A stretch of 64,000 nt of DNA from Tamarix chinensis (GCA_030549775.1 CM060175.1:76974245-77038244), one strand, 5' to 3'; counted from the first letter of the stretch, positions 21,343 to 33,400 are shown. The notes: a model not told the origin generated them from the sequence alone. A program made the numbers and translations.

Positions 21343-22264
21343 ATTGTTCATACTCATATTTGATTTTGTTCGAAAGTTATATATTTGATTTCGTCTCTTT
21401 GCTACTGTTCGACCTTTATTTTTGTTCGATTTAAACTCTTCGGTATTGTTTGTCTCTGAGGTTTAGTTTTCCGGTCTTTCGATTTTCTACCATCATTATG
21501 GTAGTTCTTTCTATTATTTCTTTCAATTATCTTTGGACCATTTGTTTTATATCCGTAGGACTTTCGTGCCTTTATCTCTCTCTCTCTCTCTCGTTTATTT
21601 TTTAGACAATGGCTGGAGAAGTGTGGCAGTTTGTGTGGACCTTTCATATGTGTTATTTAAATAATAAGGTTAGATTTAATATTTTTATGGATATTAAATA
21701 TATGTGTCCAAATTTATGAATAAAATTAAAGAATCAATTTATTTAAATTATTGGTTGTGTAATATTAGTAGATAGGTTAATTGACACAATATATTTACAA
21801 AGTGGCATCTTTTGTAAAAAAATGGTTTATTAAGCATGCTGGATTTTTATTTATATATATTTCTTCATGCAGATAATTTGTCAATCCCAAGAAAGACAAA
21901 TATTTGGTAGAATTATATATATATATATATATGAAATATGCGATAATTATTTAAATACTATGTGGATAATGAATAAATCCATATATAAATTCATTATCTA
22001 ATAGACCTTATTATCAGTAGTCGATCACTACAATAAGAACACCACTTGTAGTAAATATTACTATTCAAATATTCAATATTAATGTTACACCGATATCTTA
22101 TAATGGGATATCATTATTTAAATTTATTGATTATCTATGATCAATGTATGCTTATACTTGATTTTTATATTATGTATATTTATATTGTTATTGTTGTATT
22201 TTATTTTATTTTATCTATAAGTTTCAGTTATATTTATATGTAATATATTATATTTTTATTCTTA
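21343..22264. other. Copia leader after the LTR insertion
   Basis: AT-rich leader of the copia element, starting with the second ATTGT target copy (21343-21347). It includes a short (CT)n run near 21575-21591. A CACTACAATAAGAACACCAC stretch at 22026 resembles a CACTA transposon terminus, but no matching opposite end was found. No gene. Confidence 0.45.
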
Positions 22265-23080
22265 ATGTATGTATTTTTTATGATTTATTATAATATTAAT
22301 ATTATACCTCCCAACTTAAGTTTCATTCCTATGCTAAATGGGAATAAATTTAAGGAATGGAATGATAATTTTTTACTTGTCCTTGACTGCATGGATCTAA
22401 ATCATGCACTTCAATTATCGAAACCCACTGATCTAATAGTTAAAAGTTCCTCTAATGAGAAAATGAACTTTGAAAAGTGGGATTGCTATAATCGCATAGA
22501 TATTATGATCATCAAGTGCAGCATTCCAGAGGCATTTAGGGGTGGATTCTTTGATGAGATCACCGATGCTAAGAATTTCCTTGCCAAAATTAGAAATATT
22601 TGACAAAAAACAATAAGGCTAAAACAAGCACTCTTATGTTGCACTTGATTTCAATGAAGTATAAAGGTAAATTGTAAATATCATAGAGTACATCATGGAG
22701 ATGCCTAACATTACTTTAAAAATTAAGACACTAAAGGTTGAGTTGTCAAATGACTTACTCATGCGTTTAATACTAAACTCTCTTCCTGCACAATTCAACC
22801 AATTTAAGGTAAGTTACAACTGCCAAAATGAGAAATTGACTCTTAATGAGCTCATTTCATATTGTGTGTAAGAGGAAGAAATATTGAATCAATATAAGAT
22901 TGAGAGTTCTTATCTAACATTTACCCCAAAAAGTCAAGTCATGAGAAGAAAGAATGAAGATGCTCCTAAGGCCCAATTCAAAATAAATAATAGAAGGAAA
23001 AAGACAATTGCTTCTTTTGCAAAAGGACTAGACATGTTAAGAAGGGTTGTCCAAAGTATCATGCATAGCGCATGAAGAAA
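22265..23080 (+). pseudogene. Copia gag remnant with zinc knuckle
   Basis: An ATG at 22265 opens a 112-codon frame. Its segment LNGNKFKEWNDNFLLVLDCM is the N-terminal pattern of copia gag (UBN2/Retrotran_gag type). The frame stops at 22601 and the remainder is in other frames: KTLKVELSNDLLMRLILNSL-like sequence near 22725-22790, and a nucleocapsid zinc knuckle CFFCKRTRHVKKGC at 23009-23050 (Cys-X2-Cys-X4-His-X4-Cys intact). The protein would have packaged element RNA. Several shifts and stops make it a relic. Confidence 0.8.
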
Positions 23081-23389
23081 GGTACAATCCTTACTTAATT
23101 TAGCTTCATTACCTAGAAATGCTTGGCGGTTAGTTCTAGTACTACTACTCACATAAGTGTTTCTATACAAGGCTATCTGAGTTATTGAAAGCCAAATGAT
23201 GGTGAAAGACATATTTATGTGGGAGATGGTAAGGCGGCAACAATAGAAGTGATTAGCACTTTTAGGTTATTGTTAGAAACTAGTCATTATTTGGATTTGA
23301 AAGATACTTTTATTGTATCTTCTTTTAAACGTGATTTGGTTTTTATTTTCTCATTGAACAAATCTAGTTAATATTGTTCGTTTAGAAAT

Positions 23390-26285
23390 AATATGTATAG
23401 TCTTTCATTAAAATCAAATGATATGCATACTAGTTCATTGTGTGCATATGATAACTTATTTATGCTTGATATAATCACTTTATATCACGAAACCTTACAC
23501 GAAGAATCACGTGGTATAAAATGTAAATTAAGTAGAGAAACTTTGGTGTCATTATGGTATAAGCGCTTAGGTCATATCTCGAAAGAAAAAATTGAGAGGC
23601 TTGTGTCCGATGACATGTTAGATTCCCCTAACTTTAAAGATTTAAACAATTTTATGGAAAGTGTTAAGGGAAAACATACCAAAATAAAGAGAACATGTGT
23701 GAATAGATCTTCAGACGTCTTAGAATTGATTCACATATGTATATGTGGATCGTTCCCTAAGGCTTCTTGGAATGGTCAACAATATTTCACATCATTTATA
23801 AATAATTATTCACGTTATGGATACCTGTATCTCATTCATGAAAAGTCACAGTCATTGAATGTGTTCAAATTATTTAAACTTGAAGCTAAGAATTAACTCA
23901 ACAAAATGAACAAGTGCGTTAAATCTGACTATGGCGGTGAGTATTGTGGCATATGTTCATGTGAACAATGTCCAGGACCATTTGCTAGATTCTTAGAAGA
24001 GTGTGGAAGCGCCCTACAATACACCATATCAGGATCTCCTGGCATGAATGGTGTAGATGAAAGACAAAACCGAGCTCTTAAAGACAGAGTAAGAAGTATG
24101 ATTAGGCATTCTACCTTACCATAATCACTCTGATGAGAAGCACTAAAAATAGCAGCTTACATTTTGCATAAAGTATCAACTAAAGCAACTACTAAAATAC
24201 CTTATGAGTTTTAGACAGTCAAAAAGCCCAGTATGAAGCATTTTTGTATTTGGGGATATCCAATTGAGGCTAGGCCTTATAAAAAGCCATCGGACTCTAA
24301 AATAATTAATAGTTATTTTATTAGTTATCTTGAGCGATGAGAGGGATATAAATTCTATAATCTCACACTCAAGTCAATTTTCAAGACAGAAATCGCCATG
24401 CTCTTTGTGGATGTTAAGTTTACGGGGAGAAATAAGATTAGGGACATTGTAATTGAGGAGGAACCAATTTCATTTCCTATTTTTGTCTCTAATGACGGGT
24501 GAGTCTCTATATCTACCATTGATCAAGAGCAAATCAAGAGCCTCTACAAAATAATGTCAAACAACTGCCCATTGAAAATGAGGTGATTGTTCCAGAAGAA
24601 AAAGCTCAATAATCTCAAGAGCTAAGGAGAAATACTAGAGGAAGGAGAAGTAATATGCCAGATTATTACATTGTATTTCTTCTAGAACACAAGGGCGGCA
24701 TTGGGGTGATGGAATATAATCTAATTAACTTTTTCAATGTCATGGAGAGTTTGAATTCTCAAAGGTGTATTGATTCCATGAATGAGGAAATAAAGTTCGT
24801 GGTGGATAATGATGTATGGGATCTTGTCCCATTACCTAAAGGAAAGAAATCCATTTATTGAAAATGGATATTTAAGATTAAAAGAGATTCATGTGGCAAT
24901 GTGGAAAGATATAAGACACATCTTATCACCAAGGGCTTTACATAAGAGGAAGGACAAGACTTTAAATAGAATTTCTCTCCAATCTCTTTTTAAACATTCC
25001 TTGAGGGTAATCATAACATTAGTGACACATTTTAATAGTTAGTTACATCGGATAAATATTAAGATATCTTTTCTTAATGGTGATATTGAAGAAACGATCT
25101 CTACGGTGCAACCAAAAAACTTTGTGTCATGAGACCCAAAGAATATAGTTTGTAGACTTGAGAAATCCATCTATGGGTTCAAATAAGTGTCTCAACAATG
25201 GTATATCAAATTTTATCGAGTAATTACCTCTTTTAATTTTGAGATGAATTTGGTGGACAAATGTGTATACCATAAATTCTGTGGGAGTAAATATTTTTTT
25301 TGTTCTGTATGGTGATGACATATTGCTGGCAAGTAATGACATAGATTTTTTTCATGATACTAAGAACTTTCTAGCTAGGAATTTTGAGATCAAAGATATT
25401 GGTAATACCTTTTTTTATTGGTTATAGATATACATCTAGATCATTCTCGATGTATCTTAGGTCTTTCACAAAAGGCTTACGTCTAAAGGGTTCTCAAGCA
25501 ATATTCCATGTAGAATTGTAAACCAGGAAGCACCCTTATTCCTCAAGGAGATAAATTTAGTCACAATTAGTGTCCTAAGAATGACTTTGAAAGAAAGCAA
25601 ATAAGTTTTTCACATACTTCAATAGTGGGAAGGCTAATGCATGCTCAAATATGTACACGTCCAGATATTGCACGCATCACTGGGATACTTAGCAGATTTC
25701 AGAGTAATCCAAGACTTGAATATTGGATAGCAACCAAATGAATCACGTGGTACTTATAGAAAATAAAAGATTATATGCTCACATATCAGAGGTTAGACAG
25801 TATTGAGATTGTATGATATTCTAACTCTGATTTTGTCGGATACCAAGATAGAATAAGTCTACATCTGATTCTATTTTCTTGATGGATAAAGGTGTTGTTT
25901 CTTATAAGAGAGCTGAGTAGATAGTTGTGCCCTTTTCTACTATGGCAATAAAAAATTTAGCTTGCTATATGGATTCCATTATCAGTATATGGCAAAATTT
26001 TATCATAGGGTTGCGTATAGTCGATGGCATTGAAAGACCACTTAAGATGTTATGTAACAATAAGGCTACGGTTTAGTATTCCAATAACAACCTAAGCTCT
26101 ACAAAATAAAAAATTATCGATATTAAATACTTGATTGTTAAAGAGAAAGTGCAAAAAAGAGAATTGTCTATAGAGTGCATCAATATAGACTCCATGAAAA
26201 TGGATTCACTCATTAAAGCTTTATCATCCGAACAATTTCTCGAGCATGTTGCTTGTATGGGTGTTATGTCAACCGATGATGTTTA
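23390..26285 (+). pseudogene. Copia pol remnant: integrase, reverse transcriptase, RNase H
   Basis: GAG-pre-integrase is seen as LWYKRLGHISKEKIERLV (about 23550). The integrase core follows, with ASWNGQQYF and NNYSRYGYLYLIHEKSQ (about 23765-23860), KSDYGGEY (about 23920) and PGMNGVDERQNR (about 24040). The first catalytic Asp is replaced: the usual HTDICG reads HICICG. Reverse transcriptase starts near 24861 (WIFKIKRDSCGNVERYK) and its active site reads YGDDILLA near 25308 in place of YVDD. RNase H and the C-terminus run to about 26285 (LRIVDGIERPLK near 26010, CNNKATV near 26055). At least ten stops or shifts separate these parts. Confidence 0.85.
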
Positions 26286-26289
26286 GTTT

Positions 26290-26298
26290 AAGTGGGAG
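26290..26298 (+). other. Polypurine tract of the copia element
   Basis: AAGTGGGAG directly precedes TGTTTTACTT, the presumed start of the 3' LTR. This tract is typical of plant copia elements, lying just after the end of pol. Confidence 0.65.
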
Positions 26299-27185
26299 TG
26301 TTTTACTTCATTTGATCTATGCATGGACACTTTATTTTAGCTTATGGATATTTTAGCCATATGTTGTTCTACATAAATAAAGTTTCAGTTTGTTTCCTTT
26401 CTATCTTTGTTGTTGAGTTGATATTGCTAAATTTTTAAGGTGGACTAGTTGGAAATAGGCATGTTGAAATCACATTACACAAAATTTCCATGCTATATAT
26501 TCACATCTTGATTCATATCGTATAGTTATATCGACAAGCGTGACCATTGAATGTTTAGTTACGAAGAAATGCGATGAAAGCCACTTTGATCCTATATTGG
26601 TGTGACTAATGGATTGAATTGGTTATAGATACATTTCATAATGGAAACAATATTTAGCTCATTTGGTTATCTTACAATTCATGGTTATAAGGTAACATAT
26701 AGCCTAAGTGAGAAATTTTTGGGTTTTTATCTAACATTGAGCTTATATATGAATGATATAAATTGGAGGTTGTCGTATAAATTAAGCTTCTATATAAGTA
26801 ATCATATTTATGTATAATTTATTCGGACTTAATGTATCTAATTAGATGTGGATATGTATATGTAGAGACTTTGAATATTTTGATATTGTTGATGAACTGA
26901 ACTAGAATAGCCCGATAGATAATATGTTAGTTTTCCATATATAAGCTCATGGTCACCGGGTTACATATACTTCATCCTATTTTATTTCCATCGATAAATA
27001 GAAACCGAAAAATGTGTGTCTGATCCAGAAGATTATAGTACTATCAGTACATTATTGTCCTAAATCCGAGTACAGTTATTCCTACATTGTGAATTTAGGT
27101 ACACTTCCACATTATTTTTATTATTATAATCTTGATGAATTAACATTTAATCTTATCAGATTTTTATATATATATAAATCTATCA
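26299..27185 (+). repeat. 3' LTR of the copia element
   Basis: It runs from TG after the purine tract to CA at 27184-27185 (CTATCA, matching the TATCA that ends the 5' LTR). The right half, from about 26738, aligns with 16062-16563. It has a TATATAAGC box near 26937. The many differences between the two LTRs point to an old insertion. Confidence 0.65.
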
Positions 27186-28589
27186 AATAATTGACAACCA
27201 GGGGTGAGGATTTTGTGCAAAAATAAAATCTAAGTTGTGCTCGTCAATCCAATTATAAGCTAGATACCTTATCACAACATAAAGTATCCATCCTTATGGG
27301 CAGAAGTCGTGCTAATCACCATTGGACCATAACTGTGGTCTTATTACCCATCCTTTCTACTATCCTTGTACTTGTTGGGGTATGCGCTAGTATATATATT
27401 TGTTTAAACAAGGTTAATATTTTTAATAATTTAATTTGAAAAAAAAAACTAGGTTAGGTTATGTAAAAAATTAATATTCTTTAACTTTCATTCATCTCTA
27501 AAATATTAGCCTCCAAATTGATGGTTAAAAAATGTTAAAGTTAAAATTTTTCATAAAATTTAGTTATTCACCTCCAAACAAATAAAATTATTATCTATTT
27601 ACCTAAATTAATATAATAAATACTCAAATAATATTTTAAAATATTCATTTACATTCACCTAACCCATGTAGAACTTAATTTAAATGAGTTGTGTGGATCA
27701 GACTCCTCTCCGATAGACATACAAGAGGGTCCGCCAACTCCTATTATCATATTGGAAACACTTTGTTTACTTGTTCCCAACCATACTACAATCTAGCCTT
27801 TTCATGTTAAAACAATAATTTTATAAATATTAGGGACGTTTGTTGTCTTCCTTGTATGGTTAATGAATAAGGTTCAAGCTAATTAGGTACAAACCATCTT
27901 GCATGTTGAATAAAAAAAATTATATATGGTGTGTGAGAATGGAAATAAAGCAATAAATTATTGAAGTGTCCCTTTTTAATTCACTAAACTTAATAACAAT
28001 AAAATTTTATTAAATTTATAAGTAGTTAGCTAGGGATATGTTAGTATTTTAACTTGTAATCCTCATTCCTACATCTCAACTACCACCCCCTTCTACATAA
28101 TGGATCCATGGGAATATGAGTCATTTTATTCTCATTCCCACTTAACAAATATTGGATATTTTTTAATCCCATACTTTATTCTTATTCCCATTTCCATAAG
28201 TAATAATAATAATAAATAACGACCGTTATGCCTTATCCAACATAAAAAAAATACTTCATATACTCAATCTCTAACAGGTGCAAGGCTAAAATAAACTCAT
28301 ATCTAGATATCAAGTGTAGAAAGAACTTGATCCCACATTGATATAAAATTACAATACAGAGAGAAGAGAGTGGATACATGATAAAACATAGGACTAAAAG
28401 TCCGTGTCTTTTTTGTATTCTCTCTAGTATTCACATAAAATGTGTTATCCTTTGTAAAAATTTTGTAATAATCCACAAAAATTTATAAAATGAAGCTGTG
28501 ATCGCACACAATGTAATAATTTTTACACCTTCTTTATTGGAAACCAAATTTGAAATGAATATGCATCTTGTGAAAAAAAATTAAAAAAA
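27186..28589. other. AT-rich intergenic, nothing recognised
   Basis: No open frame of note, no clear repeat ends and no RNA gene seen. Confidence 0.4.
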
Positions 28590-29320
28590 TTAAAGACCTC
28601 CAATTTACTTTGTCCCAAGCCTGAGAAGAGTAAAGTCTAAGCATGAAACCATACTCTTTCCCTTTAGATGTAGAAATAAAGTGAACCACATATTATGCTA
28701 TAATTAGAATGTCATATATTTTTCTATTGGGAACAAAAGCATTTTGGTTATCTTCAATAAGTTTGCCTAGTAAAAATAATCTCCTTGCTAAGATTTTAGC
28801 AATGATCCTCTAAAGAACATGGTGTAGGAATATGAATCCTAAATGGATAGAAGGTTTGGAGATTTTTTTAATGAGGGTAATGTTTTTTGTGGTTAGAGGT
28901 AGAAGATAAATAACATGTTATAAGCAGATATTGCATAATTAGATTATAGAAGCTAATTCCTATAATGTTGAAATAAAGTTACTAGTGTATCCTCAGGCTC
29001 TAGGGCCTTAAGAGCTCCAACACCAGATGTTGAGTCTTTAGTTTTCTCAATAGTGGGAATCATAAAGTTTAATATGGTATCCTCATAGGAAATAACATGT
29101 TCACACGAAATAAATTAAGGGTATATAGCTTTTGTAGATTTGTTGATGAACATATGTCAAAAGTGTGAAATAAACATACCGTCATTAATTGTTGGATGAG
29201 AAGTCCAAGTGTCATCATCATTCTCATTACTCAAAAATAATATTCTTTTTCCTTCTAAAATAGAATAATATTGAAAGAACTTAGAGCATTCGCCATCTCC
29301 TTTTAATCACTTAAACCTAG
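28590..29320 (-). pseudogene. LINE reverse transcriptase relic
   Basis: On the minus strand, broken frames spell plant L1-type ORF2 sequence in the right order: KGDGECSKFFQYYSILEGKR (near 29290, compare the W-L-K-x-G-D-x-N-x-K-F-F block), FISHF and FRVNMLF, then LFQHYRN (about 28960), RIIAKILARRLFLLGKLI-like and FVPNRKIYDILII (about 28720), and AWDKVNW (about 28605), which corresponds to the KAYDxVxW block before the catalytic region. Stops are frequent and the part with the FADD motif is absent. It is unrelated in detail to the LINE at 2710-7779. Confidence 0.72.
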
Positions 29321-30380
29321 AGCTCTATTTCTAGCACATCTATTCATGTATGAATTTCATAATAATATCTTTATATTAATTTGTCTTTTTCCACCTTTGC
29401 ATATTTGAATATTTATGTTCAAGCTATATATATATTATCTTAAGAGTTTTTATGGAGGTATGTACATTCATAATGTCTATGACAAAACCTTTAGATTTTT
29501 TTTGGTGTCATCTTTAGTATATGCTTAGTTGAGTTGTAAATGTGGTTAGCCCTAGCTTGTTGTGGTTAACATTTTTTAATTAATATATTTAGAAAATAAA
29601 ATAATTAATTTTTTTCTAAAACTTTCCAAAGTTGTGATGGAAAAATAGTTGCTTGATGTCAAAATACTCCGTCCAAAAAGCACTCCCCCAAACATACTCC
29701 ATATCGCATGAGATAGGATCTCTATCTAACTAACACTGTAGGAGTATATACGTTTCCCTAGCTGAGTATCTTAAGTTTTAGTTTCGTATTATAGTACCCT
29801 AAGATGTTTTCTATATTGTTTTTGTATTGAATTTGTATAATTATTATAGTTAAACGTTTATGATAGTATTTTTGTTTTTTCCTTCCTCCACGTGTAGAAG
29901 CACCTTTATTGCGTAAATATTTTATCTAATGTTGTCTATACTTATAGAAACATAAGTTAAACGGATGTTTTCGCAAATATACAGATTGCAAAATTTAGTT
30001 AGCACTTTAGGCAACTTGAATTTTTATTTATAGTTATAGTAAATTATAAATTAGACTCATATTGTGTAATATTTTTTTCAAAAAGGTTAATTTTTTTTTT
30101 ACAAATTCGATTAGTTTTCCAATTTAACATTCAACTTGTACTTTTTTAACCCTAATAAATTAAATTTTACCTTTTCTCTTGTAATAATTCATAAATCATT
30201 TCTCTCTGTACAAACACATATTTTCTATCAAACTATAGTACTTTATGTATATGCATAGATAAATGTATCAACGGCCATTTAATAATACTAGCTACAAATG
30301 TATCCAACTAGTATTTATACATATATATTTAGTAATTTGTTTTCGACCTAAAAAAACAGGGGGGGAAAAACGATGATGAT
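29321..30380. other. Intergenic, downstream of the phosphatase gene
   Basis: AT-rich. It holds the 3' untranslated region and polyadenylation region of the minus-strand phosphatase at its right side; no specific signal is assigned. Confidence 0.4.
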
Positions 30381-31467
30381 TTAAAAATTTGCAAAGAGAC
30401 CCAAGTGGATGATCATAACAGTCGTATCGTCGCAAGAATCTCTTCTAAGGGCCAACTCCACGAGCTTCCTACAAGCACGAGATAAGTCTGCTGGCTTTTT
30501 ATTACGACAACGATCGCCGCCAGCATCACCTTCGACTTCATTAGCTGCAGCTGTACAGAAAGGGGCTACGGCATCCACCGCCTCCTGATCAGTGACACTG
30601 TCCCAGAGACCGTCGGAAGCTAAGATCAAGAATTGGCAGTCGGGTTGAATGTTGAGTAGCGATCTTGTTTCAGGTTCAGCAATGACCCATTCTTTGAGAT
30701 GACGGTCGCCGATAGCCCTTGACACAGCTAAAGAACCTTGTATTCTCCACACTCCATTACAACTATCCACATAACCGCCCTATAATTTACAAGAATTTAA
30801 CGATTAGATCACGAACAAATTTGAGCGAACGCGCGCGCGCGTATAAGCATGTAGTAGTAATATATTTGATCAAGCTGTATGTTATACGTACCGTGGCCTC
30901 AATCCTGGCCCTTTCATCTTCTCTAGATGCTTTCTGATCGACAGTAAGAGGTTCCGCTACCCCACCACGGCTAAGAACAGCACGGCAATCGCCGACGTTG
31001 GAGACTACGAGGTTTCCGTCTTGGATCAGAGCGGTAACACCGCAGGCACCGCCGTCTTGATCTTGCTTTAAAAACCCTTCGTCTGTGGCCAAGTAACCTT
31101 CTCTTACGGCATCCTCGATCGCATGGAGGCTTGCCTGGGGGTACTTATGATCGACTGAGGTGCCGCCGTCACTACTGCTGCTGCTGCACGGAGGAACCGC
31201 TACTCTATCTAATATATTCTTTCCTAGATTTGATGCTGCATATTCAGCTGCTGGTGCGCCCCCATGTCCATCAAAAACACCGAACAACGCCTGGAGAAAT
31301 GGACGAATGAATTAATGATCGATGTTAATTATTAACTCAATAATGTATAACCTGCAGTGATCAGTACGTAGTAGTGTTTAATACTCGATCCGTATATATA
31401 TATATATATATATAAACGTTACTTGTTAAGATAGATAAAAAGAAAATTTAATGTCTGTCATCGACCA

Positions 31468-31508
<41 letters not shown>

Positions 31509-32273
31509 ACTTGTAATTACTGGTGGTAATTCAGTAGTCTTATTACTATTTTAGGGCTTGTTAACATAGATAAAAGATAATTAATTATTTTGAAAAAATT
31601 TTAACCTATTTTTTTTTAATAAATAATTTTTTAATAGTTAGATTGAAACAAGGGCTTAGTCAAAAATTTTAGTCTTACCAAGGATTCATATACAGACAAA
31701 CCGCTATAGTTCGTTCGTTGGTTTCAATCATTAGTGGCATGCATGATGCATGCACTGAATCCGTCAATGCATGATGCATGTATCGTGGTGTTTAATTATT
31801 ACCTTTTTCGATTTTTTTCCATCGTTCATATCGCAATGAATATGATGAGCTGTACGATTCACCGAAACAACTGCAGAAAACCTATCTTCCAAAACAGCCC
31901 TTCTTCTTCCTCTCTTAGAATAAACCGCGTAGCCTTCTCCGACGCTTTCTATCTCGTCCACCCGTTCCTCCTCCTTGGACGTCTCCGGAACCAACGAACC
32001 GTCGCAATTAGCATTGACGAAACTCAAAACCTGGGGGATATTAATCCTCGCCGGCCTTTTCTTTTTCAACACCGACGTCGTAGGCACGCGGTGGGGCGGC
32101 GCTTCTTTCTTCTGATGCTGCTGCTGCTGTCTCCTCGGCGATAGAAACAGAGGCGCCGGAGATGAAGACGATGATGGAGAAAAAACGTAGGAGTAATGCG
32201 CAATATGATGGGTAGGGCTTGATGTATTGCTAGTAGTATTACTGGTATTAGATATTGCACAAACACAGGTCAT
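30381..32273 (-). CDS. Protein phosphatase 2C, AP2C-like (clade B) with MAPK docking motif
   Basis: Three exons, all ending in phase 0: 32273-31803 (157 codons), 31290-30892 (133) and 30779-30381 (132 plus stop), giving 422 residues, normal for the family. GT-AG borders are clear (AAG|GTAATA, CTCCAG|GCG, ACG|GTACGT, TTATAG|GGC). PP2Cs remove phosphate from Ser/Thr using two metal ions. Landmarks are RRRAVLEDRFSAV (residues 124-135), FGVFDGHGG (160-168), ACGVTAL and VSNVGDCRAVLSRGG (239-267), SREDERARIE (279-288), GSLAVSRAIGD (305-315), ILASDGLWDSVTD (342-354) and CDDTTV (406-411). The metal-binding Asp residues are all there. KKKRPARINI at residues 70-79 fits the kinase-interaction motif of AP2C phosphatases, which dephosphorylate stress MAP kinases. 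The N-terminal 65 residues are Ser/Gln-rich and probably disordered. The motif usually written MEDR reads LEDR. Confidence 0.93.
31291..31802 (-). other. Intron 1 of the phosphatase gene with microsatellites
   Basis: It contains an (AT)n run (31393-31414), a TATATA/(GA)n tract (31470-31508) and a small Tourist-like element (31554-31655). Borders are GTAATA at 31802 and CTCCAG at 31291. Confidence 0.8.
31554..31655. mobile_element. Small Tourist-like MITE in phosphatase intron 1
   Basis: The left end GGGCTTGTT and right end (reverse complement) GCCCTTGTT form short inverted repeats. The element is 102 bp and bordered by TTA on both sides (31551-31553 and 31656-31658), the 3-bp duplication of PIF/Harbinger-type transposons. 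The interior is AT-rich without coding. Confidence 0.55.
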
Positions 32274-32382
32274 CTTTTCTTTTTTTCTTTGGCTTTCTTT
32301 TGAAACTGTTCTTCTTTCCTTAATTTGGAGGGAGATGGAGAGATGGTGCTGTGGCTGGAGCTGGAGCCTGGAAGGGGGGTAT

Positions 32383-32392
32383 GTATTTATGT
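32383..32392 (-). promoter_or_regulatory. Candidate TATA box of the phosphatase gene
   Basis: On the minus strand the sequence reads CACATAAATACATAC, about 110-120 bp upstream of the ATG at 32273, a plausible distance for a TATA element plus a leader of about 80 bp. Confidence 0.45.
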
Positions 32393-32430
32393 GGGATGGG
32401 TTGAGGTAGCGGGGGGAGGGCCGGCATCGT

Positions 32431-32485
32431 TTGACTTTTGACTTTCTATTTAGGAGCGAGAGTGGTGCTAGGATTCAACGGTCAA
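32431..32485. promoter_or_regulatory. Cluster of three W-boxes upstream of the phosphatase
   Basis: TTGACT occurs twice in tandem on the plus strand (32431-32436 and 32438-32443), and TTGACC occurs on the minus strand (32480-32485). TTGAC[C/T] is the binding core of WRKY transcription factors. They lie 160-210 bp upstream of the start codon. AP2C genes are known to respond to wounding and pathogens, so WRKY control is plausible; it is inferred from the sites only. Confidence 0.5.
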
Positions 32486-33366
32486 ACCCGAAAGTGATGA
32501 TATCTTTAATTAAAAGTGAGGCGCTTGGTCTTCTGGTCGGCATATGTCATTGGCCAGGGACAAGGGAACTGGAGGACCTGGTCCTCCTCTTCCTACTACC
32601 CAACCCAACCGATTTCTTTCTTTTTTATTTCACTAGTAGTATTTAAGATAAAAATAAGGGCGAGGCCGAGGCGTCGATCTCAAAGTATGAATTTTGGATG
32701 CTAATTTATTGTTTCTTTACTTTTTTTTCCCCCTTCTTTCAAGTTAAAAGGAAAGTCCCGTGTGTGGTCAATAACAATTTGAAGAATTTTTAAAGGTTTT
32801 GAGAAATATTAGGGATTTGAATATATTTAATTTTTAATTTTAGTATTTAGTAAAGATTTTTTTGGATTAGTTGTTTACGATAAAAAAAAATTTTACCTTT
32901 GTAAAAGCTCAAAATATGAGCGTTTTGAATTGTCTTATTTAGAATAAGTATTTTTTAAAATTATGTATATTTTTAATCTGCTAATAAATAAAATAATCAT
33001 TAAATATTATCAAATATTTTTATATAAATAACAATAATATTATTTAATAATCAAATTAATTAATATAATCTATTTTTAATTAACCGTTAATATAATTAAA
33101 CTAATATCTGTAAAGTATCTGCGAATTGCAGAATAAGGCCTAATTAAAACAGAAGATTTGGGCGGTCCTATCCTCGATCAAGGATAGATTTTCTCTTTGG
33201 TTCCCCCTAGTTCCTTGTTTTATACGGTCCGTCAAACTCTTTTATTTATTTATTCTGGATTTCGTTGTCAAACTGTTTGAAAACATGACTAATAGTTAAT
33301 TAATTAAAATGATCTGGTATCTGCTTCTGGAATAATCCAAGTAATACTACTACTAGTCTACTACTG
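32486..33366. other. Upstream region of the phosphatase gene
   Basis: Distal promoter and intergenic DNA, AT-rich from 32760 onward. No gene seen. Confidence 0.4.
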
Positions 33367-33367
33367 C

Positions 33368-33400
<33 letters not shown>

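Larger units (their letters stand above)
16062..27185 (+). mobile_element. Decayed Ty1/copia retrotransposon, interrupted by a large LTR-like element
   Basis: Two similar flanking repeats (16062-16563 and the end of 26299-27185) act as LTRs. A degenerate primer-binding site follows the first and a purine tract precedes the second. Between them are remnants of gag (22265-23080) and pol (23390-26285) in the order gag, GAG-pre-integrase, integrase, reverse transcriptase, RNase H, which is the copia order. Stops and shifts are scattered throughout, so no protein is made. The 4.7-kb element at 16633-21342 sits in the leader between the primer site and gag. Without it the element is about 6.4 kb. 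Confidence 0.85.

Noticed and set aside
22026..22046. A CACTA transposon end (CACTACAATAAGAACACCAC)
   Set aside because: No inverted partner end and no 3-bp duplication were found; it lies within the copia leader.
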